Positions 35,101 through 44,451 of a stretch of DNA of 64,000 bases are shown here, piece by piece (the first letter of the stretch is position 1; every line of letters starts with the position of its first letter). The translations under genes were made by a program, and so were the position numbers. Origin of the DNA: Acuticoccus kalidii (GTDB lineage: Bacteria; Pseudomonadota; Alphaproteobacteria; Rhizobiales; Amorphaceae); the NCBI RefSeq assembly GCF_021556395.1, contig NZ_JAKGCS010000015.1, forward strand, positions 372,001-436,000, read 5' to 3'. The notes under the pieces are model-generated. The model was not told where the DNA came from. It worked only from the letters and a program-made list of their open reading frames with translations, and ran no database searches.

Positions 35101-35591
35101 GTGGGCTCTTTCCCGGTCTCGGGCGCGCCCGTCGTCACCAGCGAGACGATCAGCGAGAGCACCACCAGGACCGCGGCGACGGGCAGCGAGGCGTAGAGAA
35201 TGTTGACCGGCATCCCGATCGCCGTGGTGATGTTGGCGTTCGCCTTCAACACCGGAGACGAGGCGTAGAGGATCAGCGCGAAGATCCCGAGGGTGAGCAG
35301 ATCGACGGCGATGGCGAGGAGATGCCGCAACGGCGCCGGGAGCATCACGACGAAGACGTCGATCGCATAGAAGCCGCGCTCCCGCACCAGCTTCGCGACG
35401 CCGACATAAGCGACCCAGACGAAACAGGTCCGGGCGATCTCCTCCGGCCAGGACAACGGATTGTCGAGGACGTAGCGAAACAGAATCTGCACGTTCAAAA
35501 GAATGAAGATGGCCGCCAGGAGGAGGCCACAGACCACATCACGGATGGTGTCCATCCGCCGCGCCCATCGTTCCAATCGTTCGAGAGTCAC
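35097..35591 (-). CDS. TRAP transporter small permease (DctQ type)
   Basis: 164 residues, four membrane segments, with the DctQ pattern PLSWPEEIARTCFVWVAYVG (about 44-63). The GTG start at 35591 follows AAAGGTGA. It overlaps dctM by four bases. Confidence 0.9.
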   Translation of the reverse strand: MTLERLERWARRMDTIRDVVCGLLLAAIFILLNVQILFRYVLDNPLSWPEEIARTCFVWVAYVGVAKLVRERGFYAIDVFVVMLPAPLRHLLAIAVDLLTLGIFALILYASSPVLKANANITTAIGMPVNILYASLPVAAVLVVLSLIVSLVTTGAPETGKEPT

Positions 35592-35688
35592 ACCCTGTCA
35601 CCTTTCGAGATCTGATCGCCCGCGAGCCGCGCCGCCCAGGGCCGACGGCCGGAACGCCGAACCGACGCCCCGGCCGCGCGGCGGCCGA

Positions 35689-36681
35689 TTATTGTGCGGT
35701 GTCGGGTTCGATGGTGGCCAGGGCGTCGGCGCCGATCTCGCTTTCGAGCTTCGGCCAAACGTTCGCGCGGACCTTTTCGACGAAGGCGTCGACGTCGAGG
35801 CCGTCATCCTCACCGATGACGGTCATGCCATTGGCTTCCAGCTCGGCGAGAAGATCGGTCTCCTGCTGGATGAGATATTCGTCGCCCCACAAGATCGCCT
35901 TGCGGGCCTCCTCCTGCAGCGTCTCCTGCTGCTCGGGCGTGAGGGACTGGAAGCGCGCGTCGTTCATCATCCAGAAGTCACCGCCGAGCAGGTGCCCGGT
36001 CAGCATGATGTGATCCTGAGCGTCGAAGAAGCGGAGCTGGTAGATCGTCGGAATCGGGTTTTCCTGCCCGTCGATGACGCCGGTCTTGAGGCCGCCGAGA
36101 ACCTCCTGCAATGCCACCGGCGTCGCGAGCGCGCCGAGACCGCGGATGGTTTCGAGGAAGATCGGCAGCTCGACCGCCCGGATCTTCATCCCGTCGAGAT
36201 CGTCGGGCGACAGGACGGCTTTGTTGGCCGTGAAGTGCCGCGCGCCGAGATACTGGACGCCGAGAATCCGAATGCCGGTCTTCTCGCGAAACTCCTCCAT
36301 CCAGGCGGCCATCTCCGGCCCGTCCATGAAGGCCCGCCAGTCTTCATAATTGCGGAAGGCGTAGGGGAAGGCGGCCAATTGCAGCTCGGGAACGTCGTCC
36401 TTGACGGCGATCGAAATCGTGGCGTCGACCGTGCCGAGCTTCACCTGGCTGTAGGAATCCTGCTGGTTCGACACGATCGAGCCGGAGGGATGCACGCTGA
36501 TGGTGATCTCGCCATCCGTCGCCGCCGCGACGTTCTCCGACCAACGCTCGAGCGCCAGTGTATAAGGTTGTGTCGCGCCGTGAATATTGGCCGCGCGAAG
36601 CTTCGTCTGCGCATCCGCCGAAGAAAGACCGAGGAGAAGTACGCTCCCCGCGGCGGTTAGGGACATGAGAATTCGATTCAA
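35689..36681 (-). CDS. TRAP transporter substrate-binding protein (DctP type)
   Basis: 330 residues. The start is a TTG at 36681, supported by GGAGG at good distance (AATAGGAGGTCGAT precedes it); the next ATG is five codons later and too far from the SD. A signal peptide ends at SSADAQ (about 25). DctP motifs include LDGMKIRAVELPIFLETI with the carboxylate-binding Arg and VIDGQENPIPTI. It is the first gene of the operon, divergent from a LysR-type regulator that probably controls it. Confidence 0.9.
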   Translation of the reverse strand: MNRILMSLTAAGSVLLLGLSSADAQTKLRAANIHGATQPYTLALERWSENVAAATDGEITISVHPSGSIVSNQQDSYSQVKLGTVDATISIAVKDDVPELQLAAFPYAFRNYEDWRAFMDGPEMAAWMEEFREKTGIRILGVQYLGARHFTANKAVLSPDDLDGMKIRAVELPIFLETIRGLGALATPVALQEVLGGLKTGVIDGQENPIPTIYQLRFFDAQDHIMLTGHLLGGDFWMMNDARFQSLTPEQQETLQEEARKAILWGDEYLIQQETDLLAELEANGMTVIGEDDGLDVDAFVEKVRANVWPKLESEIGADALATIEPDTAQ

Positions 36682-36784
36682 ATCGACCTCCTATTGGGTC
36701 TTGCACCCGCGAGCGGGGCGCCCTTGGGAAACAACGATGTCCTTTGCCTGAATGGGAATTGTGCTGGCGCTTCACCGATCTGTC

Positions 36785-36795
36785 TAATTTAATTA
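36785..36795. promoter_or_regulatory. Candidate LysR-site between dctP and the LysR gene
   Basis: TAATT-T-AATTA is a palindrome with a single-base centre in the 144-base divergent region, 30 bases before the LysR start. LysR-type proteins usually bind T-N11-A palindromes between divergent promoters, so this AT-rich spot is a plausible activation or autoregulation site. Only position and symmetry support it. Confidence 0.3.
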
Positions 36796-36825
36796 AGGCG
36801 GATAATTGATAGAGCTGATTGATCA

Positions 36826-37731
36826 ATGGCCATCGATACCGACCATTTGCGCACCCTCTATTGGATCGCCCGTCTCGGCAGCTTTCGGGCCGCGGCGGAG
36901 CGGTTGAACGTCAGCCAGCCGACGATCTCGTTCCGGATCAAGACCTGGGAATCGGAGCTCGGATGCACCCTGTTCGAGCGGCGTGGCCGGACCATGCGGC
37001 TCACCGAGGACGGCGCGGCCGCGCTCGATTATGCCGAGCGGATCCTGAGCCTGATGGAGGATCTCGACCGCCGGCTCAGCGGCGACAGTGATCTCAAGGG
37101 GCAAATCCGCCTCGGTGTGCCCGACAGCTTCGCGATCGTCGGCCTGCCGACGCTCGTGAAGGCGCTCGAGGACGAGCATCCGTCGCTCAAGGTCGCATTG
37201 ACGATCGCTGACAGCGCCGTGCTCGGCGCGCGTCTCGACGAAGGGGCGCTCGATGTCGCGGTGCTCTCCCAGCCGAGGCCGCGGGCCAACGTCCATCTGA
37301 AGACGCTGGGCCGGCATCGGCTCCTTTGGGTGTCGGCGCCGGGCCTCCTGCCCGCGCACGCGCGCTATCAGCCGACCGACCTCGCCGAGACGCGGATCTT
37401 CACCAACCCCTCGCCGTCACCGTCCTTCCAGCTCCTGATGAATTGGTTCGACGAGTATCAGACCGTCCCGCGGCGTCTTTGCACCTGTGACAGCCTGTCG
37501 GTCGTGCGCTCGCTGGTTCTCGCCGGCCTCGGGATCAGCGCGCTGCCGCATTCGTTCGTGCAGCACGAACTCGCGGGTGGCACGCTCGTCGCCCTCGACG
37601 TCGCGCCCGATCTCGCGGCGCCGGAGATCTTTCTCGGCACGCCGCGACGGACGCGAAACGCCGCGATTTTCGTGATGGAGCGGCTCTTGCGGGAGGTGAT
37701 CGAGGAGACCGCCTTCCTCGACGTCACCTGA
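36826..37731 (+). CDS. LysR-family transcriptional regulator
   Basis: 301 residues, the usual size. Winged helix-turn-helix at residues 7-65 (FRAAAERLNVSQPTISFRI; LFERRGRTMRLT), then a two-lobed effector-binding domain (about 90-295). It is divergent from the second TRAP operon (dctP start 36681), the classic layout of a LysR regulator and its target. The effector is probably the transported compound or a breakdown product. Confidence 0.92.
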   Translation: MAIDTDHLRTLYWIARLGSFRAAAERLNVSQPTISFRIKTWESELGCTLFERRGRTMRLTEDGAAALDYAERILSLMEDLDRRLSGDSDLKGQIRLGVPDSFAIVGLPTLVKALEDEHPSLKVALTIADSAVLGARLDEGALDVAVLSQPRPRANVHLKTLGRHRLLWVSAPGLLPAHARYQPTDLAETRIFTNPSPSPSFQLLMNWFDEYQTVPRRLCTCDSLSVVRSLVLAGLGISALPHSFVQHELAGGTLVALDVAPDLAAPEIFLGTPRRTRNAAIFVMERLLREVIEETAFLDVT

Positions 37732-37776
37732 GGCGCGGCGCACGGAGCGCCGCCCGCGCGCCGGTGGCGATCCGGC

Positions 37777-37795
37777 CCGGCGCTCCGAGCGCCGG
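37777..37795. terminator. Hairpin between convergent LysR and leuB genes
   Basis: CCGGCGCT (37777-37784) and AGCGCCGG (37788-37795) form a perfect eight-base stem with a three-base loop, located between the stops of the LysR gene (37731) and leuB (37814). No T-run follows. Confidence 0.45.
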
Positions 37796-37813
37796 CGCGG
37801 ACCGCCTCACGCG

Positions 37814-38896
37814 TCAGCCGCGTTCGAGCGCGGCGATGACGGCATCCCCGAACGCATCCGTCGAGACGGCGGGGCCCGAGCCGGCGAGATCCGCGGTGAA
37901 CGTCCCCGCGAGGAGCACGTCGTCGACGGCGGCAACGATCCGATCGGCGAGGTCTTTGCGATCGAACGAGTGTTCCAGCATCATCGCCGCGCTGAGGATC
38001 ATGCCGCACGGGTTGGCGATCCCCTGTCCGGCGATGTCGGGCGCGGTGCCGTGGATCGGCTCGTAGAGGCCGCGCGTCCCCTCCCCGAGTGACGCCGACG
38101 GGAGCATTCCGAGCGAGCCCGTGAGCGCCCCCGCCCCGTCGGACAGGATATCGCCGAACATGTTGCTCATGACGAGGACGTCGAACTGCGAGGGATCGCG
38201 GATGAGCTGGAGACAGCAATTGTCGACGAGGATGTGGTGGAGCGGCGTGTCGGCGTGGGTGTCGGCATGGAGCGCGGTGACGGCCCGGCGCCAGACCCCG
38301 CTCACCTCGAGGACGTTCGACTTGTCGACCGAATGGAGCCACCCGCCGCGCTTGCGGGCGAGCGCGAAGGCGCTGTTGGCGACACGGCGCACCTCGGCGG
38401 AGGTGTAGGTCATCGTGTTGAAGCCACGCTCGCCGCCCTCCGCGGGCTCGACGCCGCGCGGCTCGCCGAAATAGATGCCGCCGGTCAGCTCGCGCACGAT
38501 GACGAAATCGACGCCGCGCACCGTCTCCGGCTTCAGGCTCGTGTGGTGTTCGAGCGCCGGGGAGACCCGGATGGGCCGCAGATTGGCGAAGAGGCCAAGC
38601 TCGCGGCGCAGGCGGAACAGCCCGTCGCCGGCGCGGGTGCCCGGCGGACCTTCGTCCCATCCCGGCCCGCCGACACTGCCGAAGAGCACGGCGTCCGACG
38701 CCTTGGCGCGCGCCACCGTCTCGTCGGCGATGGGACGGCCGATCGTCTCGATCGCGGCGCCGCCGACGGCCGCCTCCTCGAAGGTCAACCCCACGAGATC
38801 CTTGGCGACGCACCAGTCGAGCACACGCCGCGCGACGGCGACGACCTCCGGCCCGATGCCGTCCCCCGGGACGACGAGGACGTGCCCGCCGCTCAC
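37814..38896 (-). CDS. leuB: 3-isopropylmalate dehydrogenase family protein (LeuB paralogue)
   Basis: 360 residues. Motifs of the beta-decarboxylating dehydrogenases are present: PGDGIGPEV, FGSVGGPGWD, the substrate-binding Arg set in LRRELGLFANLRP, DKSNVLEV, and MFGDILSDGAGALTGSLG. It catalyses NAD+-dependent oxidation and decarboxylation of a 3-substituted malate to a 2-oxo acid. The GTG at 38896 overlaps the leuD stop (GTGA). It is the last gene of the operon. In this setting, with CoA-transferases and a TRAP transporter, a catabolic substrate rather than leucine synthesis is possible; sequence alone cannot decide. Confidence 0.85.
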   Translation of the reverse strand: MSGGHVLVVPGDGIGPEVVAVARRVLDWCVAKDLVGLTFEEAAVGGAAIETIGRPIADETVARAKASDAVLFGSVGGPGWDEGPPGTRAGDGLFRLRRELGLFANLRPIRVSPALEHHTSLKPETVRGVDFVIVRELTGGIYFGEPRGVEPAEGGERGFNTMTYTSAEVRRVANSAFALARKRGGWLHSVDKSNVLEVSGVWRRAVTALHADTHADTPLHHILVDNCCLQLIRDPSQFDVLVMSNMFGDILSDGAGALTGSLGMLPSASLGEGTRGLYEPIHGTAPDIAGQGIANPCGMILSAAMMLEHSFDRKDLADRIVAAVDDVLLAGTFTADLAGSGPAVSTDAFGDAVIAALERG

Positions 38897-39510
38897 GACG
38901 CACCTCCGAGCGACAGCCACGGCATCGCCGCCGCCGAGCGCTGCTCATGCGCGGCGATCGCGCTCTCGTGCTCGAGGGTGCCGTCGATCGAGTCGCGCGC
39001 TTCGAGGATACGCTGGCGGTCGGCCGGGGCGAGATCGAACGCGATCGATCCGAGATCGTCGTGGACGAGCGCCGCATTGGCGACGTCGACGACAAAGACA
39101 CAGCGTGTCGGATCATGCGCCGCCGCGAGGCAAGCGTTGAGGTCCGTCTCCGTTATGGTCACGGGCGCGACTCCATTGTTGAGGCAGTTGGCTTTGAAGA
39201 TGTCGGCGAAGAGCGAGGAGACGACGCAGCGGATGCCGAACGCCTTCAACGCCCACACCGCATGCTCGCGTGACGATCCGCAGCCGACATTGCGGCCGGC
39301 GATCAGGATGCTCGCGCCGGTCCAGGGATCGCGGTTGAGGACGAAATCCGGTTCCGCCGACCCGTCGGCGCGGAAGCGCAGACTGTGGAAGAGGTGGCGG
39401 TCCATCGACGCGATGTCGGTCCGCCGGAGAAAGGACTGCGGATAGATGACGTCGGTGTTGAGATCGCTGCGGGGGAAGGCCGCGGCGATCCCTTTGAAGG
39501 GCCATGTCAT
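38893..39510 (-). CDS. leuD: Isopropylmalate isomerase small subunit family (LeuD paralogue)
   Basis: 205 residues, typical LeuD size. Conserved positions: RSDLNTDVIYPQSFL near the N-terminus, the GCGSSREHAVWAL block near 76, and SLFADIFKANCLNNG near 100. It pairs with the LeuC-type subunit encoded eight bases upstream to form an aconitase-family hydro-lyase. Compared with E. coli LeuD, the segment after MDRHLF reads HSLRF rather than NDWRF; its meaning is unknown. The frame starting at 39882 is a shadow of leuC. Confidence 0.87.
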   Translation of the reverse strand: MTWPFKGIAAAFPRSDLNTDVIYPQSFLRRTDIASMDRHLFHSLRFRADGSAEPDFVLNRDPWTGASILIAGRNVGCGSSREHAVWALKAFGIRCVVSSLFADIFKANCLNNGVAPVTITETDLNACLAAAHDPTRCVFVVDVANAALVHDDLGSIAFDLAPADRQRILEARDSIDGTLEHESAIAAHEQRSAAAMPWLSLGGAS

Positions 39511-39518
39511 GGGTTGCC

Positions 39519-40925
39519 TCACAGATAGTCGCGCACGTCGGTGATGCGGCCGGCGATCGCGGCCGCGGCGGCCATGGCGGGCGCCATCAGGTGGGTGCGG
39601 CCGCCCTCGCCCTGGCGTCCCTCGAAATTGCGGTTCGAGGTGGAGGCGCAGCGCTCTCCGGGCTTCAGCGCCTCGCCGTTCATCGCAAGGCACATCGAGC
39701 AGCCGGCCTCCCGCCACGCAAAGCCCGCCTCGCGGAAGACCGTATCGAGCCCCTCGGCCTCGGCCGCCGCCTTCACGAGGCCCGACCCCGGCACCACCCA
39801 AGCCTCGACGCCCTGCGCGACCCGGCGGCCCCGCACCACGCTCGCGGCGAGACGCAGGTCCTCGAGCCGGCCGTTGGTGCACGATCCGATGAACACGCGG
39901 TCGACCGGAACGGTGGCGATCCGCTCGCCGGGGGAAAGGCCCATATAAGAGAGCGCGGCGGCGATGCCGGCCGCCGCCTCAGGGGCCGCCGCGGCGGGGT
40001 CGGGCAGCACACCGTCGACCGGCAGCGACTGCCCCGGATCGGTGCCCCAGGTGACCGTCGGCACGACGTCCGCCGCATCGATCGCGATGTCGGTGTCGAA
40101 CGTCGCGTCGGGGTCGCTTCGGAGGGTCGTCCAGAAGGCCAGCGCCGCATCCCATGCCGCGCCGGAGGGGGCGAGCCTGCGGCCTTTCAGATAGGCGAAT
40201 GTTGTCTCGTCCGGGGCGATCATACCGGCCCCAGCCCCGGCCTCGATGGACATGTTGCAGAGCGTCATGCGCCCTTCCATCGACAGCGCCTCGATCGCCT
40301 CGCCGGCATATTCGATAACGTGGCCCGTCCCACCGGCGACGCCGATGCGGGAGAGCACCGTGAGAACGAGATCCTTCGCCGTCGTCCCGGCGGGCAGGCG
40401 GCCATCGACGCGCACGCGCATCGATTTCAGGCGGCGCTGGACGATGGTCTGGGTGGCGAGGACGTGCTCGACATCGCTGATCCCGATGCCGAACGCATAC
40501 GCGCCGAACGCGCCATGCGTGGAGGTGTGGCTGTCCCCGCAGACGACGAGGGCGCCCGGCAGCACGAAGCCTTGCTCCGGCCCGACGACATGGACGATCC
40601 CCTGCCGGCGATCGCGCACCGAGAAGACCTCGAAGCCCGCCTCCGCGCCGAACGCCTCGATATCCTCGACCATGGCGCGGGCATCGTCGTCGGCATAATC
40701 GATCGCGCCGCTGCGGTCGGCGGTCGGCACCGTATGATCGGCGACGCCGAGGGTGAGATCGGGCCGACGCACCGGCCGCTTCTTCTCCGCGAGGCGCGTG
40801 CGGGCATACGTTGCGACACCCTCGTGCACCAGGTGGCGGTCCACGAAGAGCAGAGCGCGATCGTCACCGAGTTCGGTCACGACATGGGCGTCGAATATCT
40901 TCTCGTAGAGCGTTCGCGATCTCAT
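39519..40925 (-). CDS. leuC: Isopropylmalate isomerase large subunit family (LeuC paralogue)
   Basis: 468 residues, full LeuC length. The three [4Fe-4S] ligands are visible: Cys in FIGSCTNGR and both Cys in [29 protein letters not shown] is also conserved. The loop after HLVHE, usually VTSPQAF in LeuC, reads GVATYAR here, so substrate recognition may differ. It should isomerise a 2-hydroxy to a 3-hydroxy acid via dehydration. It follows the GntR gene by ten bases. Confidence 0.87.
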   Translation of the reverse strand: MRSRTLYEKIFDAHVVTELGDDRALLFVDRHLVHEGVATYARTRLAEKKRPVRRPDLTLGVADHTVPTADRSGAIDYADDDARAMVEDIEAFGAEAGFEVFSVRDRRQGIVHVVGPEQGFVLPGALVVCGDSHTSTHGAFGAYAFGIGISDVEHVLATQTIVQRRLKSMRVRVDGRLPAGTTAKDLVLTVLSRIGVAGGTGHVIEYAGEAIEALSMEGRMTLCNMSIEAGAGAGMIAPDETTFAYLKGRRLAPSGAAWDAALAFWTTLRSDPDATFDTDIAIDAADVVPTVTWGTDPGQSLPVDGVLPDPAAAAPEAAAGIAAALSYMGLSPGERIATVPVDRVFIGSCTNGRLEDLRLAASVVRGRRVAQGVEAWVVPGSGLVKAAAEAEGLDTVFREAGFAWREAGCSMCLAMNGEALKPGERCASTSNRNFEGRQGEGGRTHLMAPAMAAAAAIAGRITDVRDYL

Positions 40926-40935
40926 CCTGATTCCT

Positions 40936-41595
40936 TCAGTCGTCGAAGACCTCGTGCCAGCCTTTCGTGATGTGCTGCTGCATCGCTTCGAGAGCCGCCT
41001 CGCGGTCGCCGCTTTCGACGCACGTGAGAAAATTCTCGTGCTCCTGCTGCATCCGGCTTTGGCGCTGCTCGATCGCGTCGAGGTCGTGGAAGGGATATTT
41101 GGCCCAGAGGACGCGGACGAATTCGAGCGTCTGCGGCCGCTTGGCGATCTGGTAGAAGTTGAAGTGAAAGCGGTAATTCAGCCGGCGGACACCGATCCGG
41201 TCGCCGCTGGCGATGGCCTCAGCGCATCGCTCGTGGACGTCGCGCGCGGCCGCCAGCGTCGCGTCATCGAGATGGGCGAGCGCGTGGCGGGTCAACTCAC
41301 GCTCGAGGAGGAGGCGGAGGTCGCGGATCTCGACGACCTGCGTCTTGTCGAGCTTCGGCACCATCGCCCCTTTGTGGGACGATCCGAGGAGATAGCCCTC
41401 GGCCTCGAGGATGCCGAAGGCCTCGCGCACCGGAGTCGCCGAGACGCCGAACTCCTTGGCGACCTCCATCTGCTTCAAGCGCTGCCCGCGATCATATTCC
41501 CCGACGATGATCCGCTCCCGGATCATATCCGCGATCTGATCCTGGATTCGCTGGACCTTGAGGCCGACGCTCCTCTCCTCAACCGACTTGATCAT
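40936..41595 (-). CDS. GntR-family transcriptional regulator (FCD type)
   Basis: 219 residues. Winged helix-turn-helix at about 15-80 ([24 protein letters not shown]), then an all-helical FCD ligand-binding domain (about 90-215) with metal-binding-type residues ([19 protein letters not shown]). It lies inside the ten-gene operon, between the DUF35 and leuC genes, and is likely the local regulator. The AT-rich palindrome between the first gene and the divergent SDR is a candidate site. Confidence 0.9.
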   Translation of the reverse strand: MIKSVEERSVGLKVQRIQDQIADMIRERIIVGEYDRGQRLKQMEVAKEFGVSATPVREAFGILEAEGYLLGSSHKGAMVPKLDKTQVVEIRDLRLLLERELTRHALAHLDDATLAAARDVHERCAEAIASGDRIGVRRLNYRFHFNFYQIAKRPQTLEFVRVLWAKYPFHDLDAIEQRQSRMQQEHENFLTCVESGDREAALEAMQQHITKGWHEVFDD

Positions 41596-41677
41596 CTACC
41601 CGCTCCGCGTGTGAAAGCGCTGCCGATAGCGGACGGATCACCCCCCGGCAATGGCGCGGTGCGGGCCGCCGCTTCGC

Positions 41678-42097
41678 TCATCGGACCAACGCGAAGCGCG
41701 GCAGGATCTCCGCGCCGATCGGCACGGGCACCATCTCGACACGGCGATCGATCCACGAGCCCTCCGGCTCGGCGCCGGTGAGGTTCGAGATGATGATCGG
41801 CCCCTCGTCGAGCCGGACGGCGACGACGTTGTAGGGGGCCGGATAAAGGTCGAGATACTGCCGGTGGAAGATCACCCAGGACATGATCGACCCGCCGCCC
41901 GAGACGGCCGTCCACGCATAGTCCGGCGACAGGCACTCGTGGCACACCGGGCCCGGCGGATAGCGGAACGCGCCGCATGACCCGCAGCGCTGAAGGTGCA
42001 ACGCACGGGTCTCCGCGAGGAGCTGCCAGAACGGCTTGTCGTAGAGCCCGAGGACGCGGTTCGGAATGGTTTGGCTCGTCTCGCTCGTCATCGCCAT
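41678..42097 (-). CDS. DUF35-type Zn-ribbon/OB-fold protein, partner of the thiolase-like protein
   Basis: 139 residues. A rubredoxin-like zinc ribbon with Cys38, Cys41, Cys52 and Cys55 (CGSC; CHEC) precedes an OB-fold. Proteins of this family form complexes with thiolase-like partners, as ChsH2/Ltp2 do in steroid side-chain degradation, where they are needed for the retro-aldol step. The ATG follows directly after the thiolase stop. Confidence 0.88.
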   Translation of the reverse strand: MAMTSETSQTIPNRVLGLYDKPFWQLLAETRALHLQRCGSCGAFRYPPGPVCHECLSPDYAWTAVSGGGSIMSWVIFHRQYLDLYPAPYNVVAVRLDEGPIIISNLTGAEPEGSWIDRRVEMVPVPIGAEILPRFALVR

Positions 42098-43258
42098 TCA
42101 ATTTCCGTAGATGATCGACATCGCCTTGCCCGCGACGTCGGAGGAATAGTGGACGTAGCGGGCCCCCTCGACCTGCCGGCTCCCGCATCCGCCGCGAAGC
42201 TGGCGCACGGCTTCGACCTGATGGTTCCAGCCCTGCATGTACGTCTCGGACAGGTGCCCGCCGGACGTGTTGGTCGGCAATTTGCCGTCGAGGCCGATGC
42301 CGGATTCGCGCAGGAATTTCCCGGCGCCGCCGACCGGGCAATAGCCGTACCCTTCGAGCGCCAGCGGCACGTGGACCGAGAAGCTGTCATAGACCTGGAA
42401 CACGTCGACATCGTCCGGGCCGATCCCGGCCCGGTTGAAGACCTGTTCGGCCACCTTCTGCTGCGCCGGCCGATAGAATTCGGTCAGCCGGGGCTCCAAT
42501 GTCGTGGCATTCTCGTTGAGGTCGTAGCGGCCGACGGCATCGATATAGACGGGGCGGTCGGTGATCGCGCGCGCCCGCTCCGCCTCGGCGATGATCAGCG
42601 CGACGCCGCCATCGTTGATCAGGCAATAGTCGAAGAGATGCAGCGGCTCGCAGATATAGCGCGAGCCGAGATAGTCCTCGAGCGAGATCGGCCGACCCTG
42701 CATGATCGCGTTGGGATTGTGCTGCGCCGACGCGCGCTGCGCCACGGCGACATGGCCGAGATCGCTCTCCTCGAAGCCGTAAAGGGCGCGGAAACGCTGG
42801 AACATCAGCGCGTAGAGCGCGCCTTGCGAGGTGAGCCCCCACGGCGCGTGATAGACGTAAGAGAGGAAGGCGTCGCCGCCCATCGCCTGCGGACCGCCAT
42901 ATTGGGTGCCGACGGAACGCTGATCGTTGCCGTAGACGAGGGCGACGACCTCCGCCATCCCGGTCTCGATCGCCTGCACGGCGGAAAGGACCGCGAGCAC
43001 GGCGTCCGCGTTGTCGCCCCAGCGGACATTGAGCTTCAGAAGCTCGCCCATCCGCTCATAAGGGTTCCAGGGTCCGCAGATCAGACCGTCGATATCGTCG
43101 CGCTTGAGGCCGGCGTCCTTCAGCGCATCGATGAAGGCGAAGGCCGCATAACCGTTGATGTCGGTCGGGTTTTCGCCGGCGCGGACGCGCGCCCAGTCGC
43201 CGACCCAGTCGGTGTGGCCGACGCCGACGACCGCCGCTTTCCGATTCGTCCGGCTCAT
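42098..43258 (-). CDS. Thiolase-family / Ltp-like protein lacking the nucleophilic Cys
   Basis: 386 residues with the thiolase fold, of the lipid-transfer/SCP2-thiolase branch. The C-terminal catalytic His335 is kept in NTSGGHLSET, but the region where a thiolase has its reactive Cys (about residues 81-90, GDNADAVLAV) has no Cys. This matches Ltp-type aldolases more than true thiolases. With its DUF35 partner it probably cleaves a C-C bond in a hydroxyacyl-CoA. It overlaps the CoA-transferase gene by four bases (ATGA). Confidence 0.87.
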   Translation of the reverse strand: MSRTNRKAAVVGVGHTDWVGDWARVRAGENPTDINGYAAFAFIDALKDAGLKRDDIDGLICGPWNPYERMGELLKLNVRWGDNADAVLAVLSAVQAIETGMAEVVALVYGNDQRSVGTQYGGPQAMGGDAFLSYVYHAPWGLTSQGALYALMFQRFRALYGFEESDLGHVAVAQRASAQHNPNAIMQGRPISLEDYLGSRYICEPLHLFDYCLINDGGVALIIAEAERARAITDRPVYIDAVGRYDLNENATTLEPRLTEFYRPAQQKVAEQVFNRAGIGPDDVDVFQVYDSFSVHVPLALEGYGYCPVGGAGKFLRESGIGLDGKLPTNTSGGHLSETYMQGWNHQVEAVRQLRGGCGSRQVEGARYVHYSSDVAGKAMSIIYGN

Positions 43259-44451
43259 TCCGACGCTCTCCAGGTGGGATTCGCTCCGCGCAACTCGGCG
43301 AGGATCGCGTCATTGTGCTCGCCGAGCAGCGGCGGGCGCTTCAGCGCGACTCGCTCGCCGTCCACCGTGTAGGGGGGCGAGTTGTAGATCGTGGACCCGA
43401 GTTCGGGATGCTCGATGCTCTGCCAATAGTGGCGGGCGGCAAGCTGTGGATCCTCTTCGATCAGTCTGCGGGCATGGGCGACCGCGGCGGCCGGCACGCC
43501 GGCGGCGCGCAGGGTCTCGGCCGCGTCCTCGGCGCCGCGCGCGGCGGTCCATGCCGCGACCATGCGCTCGACCTCGTCGATCCGGGCAAGGCGCGCGGAC
43601 GACGTGGCGAGGCTCTCGTCAGTGGCGGCGCCACCCAGAATGCCGGCGAGCGTCCGCCACGCCGCGTCGCTCTCGACGGCGATCGCGATCCACGCATCCT
43701 CGCCGTCGCTCGGGAACACATTGTGCGGACAGGCGGAGGGCGAACGGTTGCCGATCTGCGCCGGCTCCTCGCCGCTCCAGGCCCATTCGACGAAGGTCGG
43801 GCCGTGGAAGTTGATCGTCGATTCCACCTGTGCGAGCTCGATCCGCGTGCCCTCGCCCGTCTGCCGCCGCTGCCGCAGCGCGGCGAGCACGGCGAAGGCG
43901 GCGTGATAGCAGTTCGCCGCGTGGTCGGGATAATGGGTGCCCGGCCCGATGGGGTCGCCCGGCTTATAAGCGGTGTGCCAGATGAAGCCGGACACGGCGC
44001 TGATCGTCATGCCGACGCCGAGAAGGTTCGCCCGCGGCCCCTCGGCCCCGTACATCGGCATCTGCAGATAGATGATGTTCGGCGCGACCGCCCGGCAGGC
44101 GTCATAACCGAGGCCGAGGCGCTCCATCGCGCCGGGACCGAAATTGCTGGTCACGACATCCGAACGGGCGATCAGCTCGAGCGCGGTGGCGTGCCCCTCC
44201 TCCGACTTCAGGTCGAGCGACAGGCTGCGCTTGCCGGTGTTGCGGGAGGCGAAATAGCCGCTCCGGTTGACGCCCGGCTTGCCGTCCTTGAACGGCCCGC
44301 CGGCGCGGACGGGATCGAGCCGCGTCGCGCTCTCGACCTTGATGATCTCGGCACCGAAATCGGAGAACAGCTTGGTCGAGAACGGGCCGGCGCCGGCCCA
44401 GGTGAAGTCTGCGAAGCGAATGCCTTTCAGATAGTCCATCGTGTCCATCAT
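43255..44451 (-). CDS. CaiB/BaiF (class III) CoA-transferase, copy 1
   Basis: 398 residues, full length for the family. Features: FADFTWAGAGPFSTKLFSDF at the N-terminus, GAEIIKVES and the KRSLSLDLKS block. The usual catalytic Asp is in the stretch YPDHAANCYHAAFAVLAAL (about 172-190). It transfers CoA between carboxylates. The ATG at 44451 overlaps the stop of the second copy (ATGA). Two adjacent copies point to a heteromeric enzyme or two successive activation steps. Confidence 0.88.
   Translation of the reverse strand: MMDTMDYLKGIRFADFTWAGAGPFSTKLFSDFGAEIIKVESATRLDPVRAGGPFKDGKPGVNRSGYFASRNTGKRSLSLDLKSEEGHATALELIARSDVVTSNFGPGAMERLGLGYDACRAVAPNIIYLQMPMYGAEGPRANLLGVGMTISAVSGFIWHTAYKPGDPIGPGTHYPDHAANCYHAAFAVLAALRQRRQTGEGTRIELAQVESTINFHGPTFVEWAWSGEEPAQIGNRSPSACPHNVFPSDGEDAWIAIAVESDAAWRTLAGILGGAATDESLATSSARLARIDEVERMVAAWTAARGAEDAAETLRAAGVPAAAVAHARRLIEEDPQLAARHYWQSIEHPELGSTIYNSPPYTVDGERVALKRPPLLGEHNDAILAELRGANPTWRASE

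Noticed and set aside
37814..40925. Reading leuCDB simply as leucine biosynthesis genes
   Set aside because: Not rejected outright, but their place behind GntR, thiolase-like and CoA-transferase genes makes this reading unsafe as the only one.
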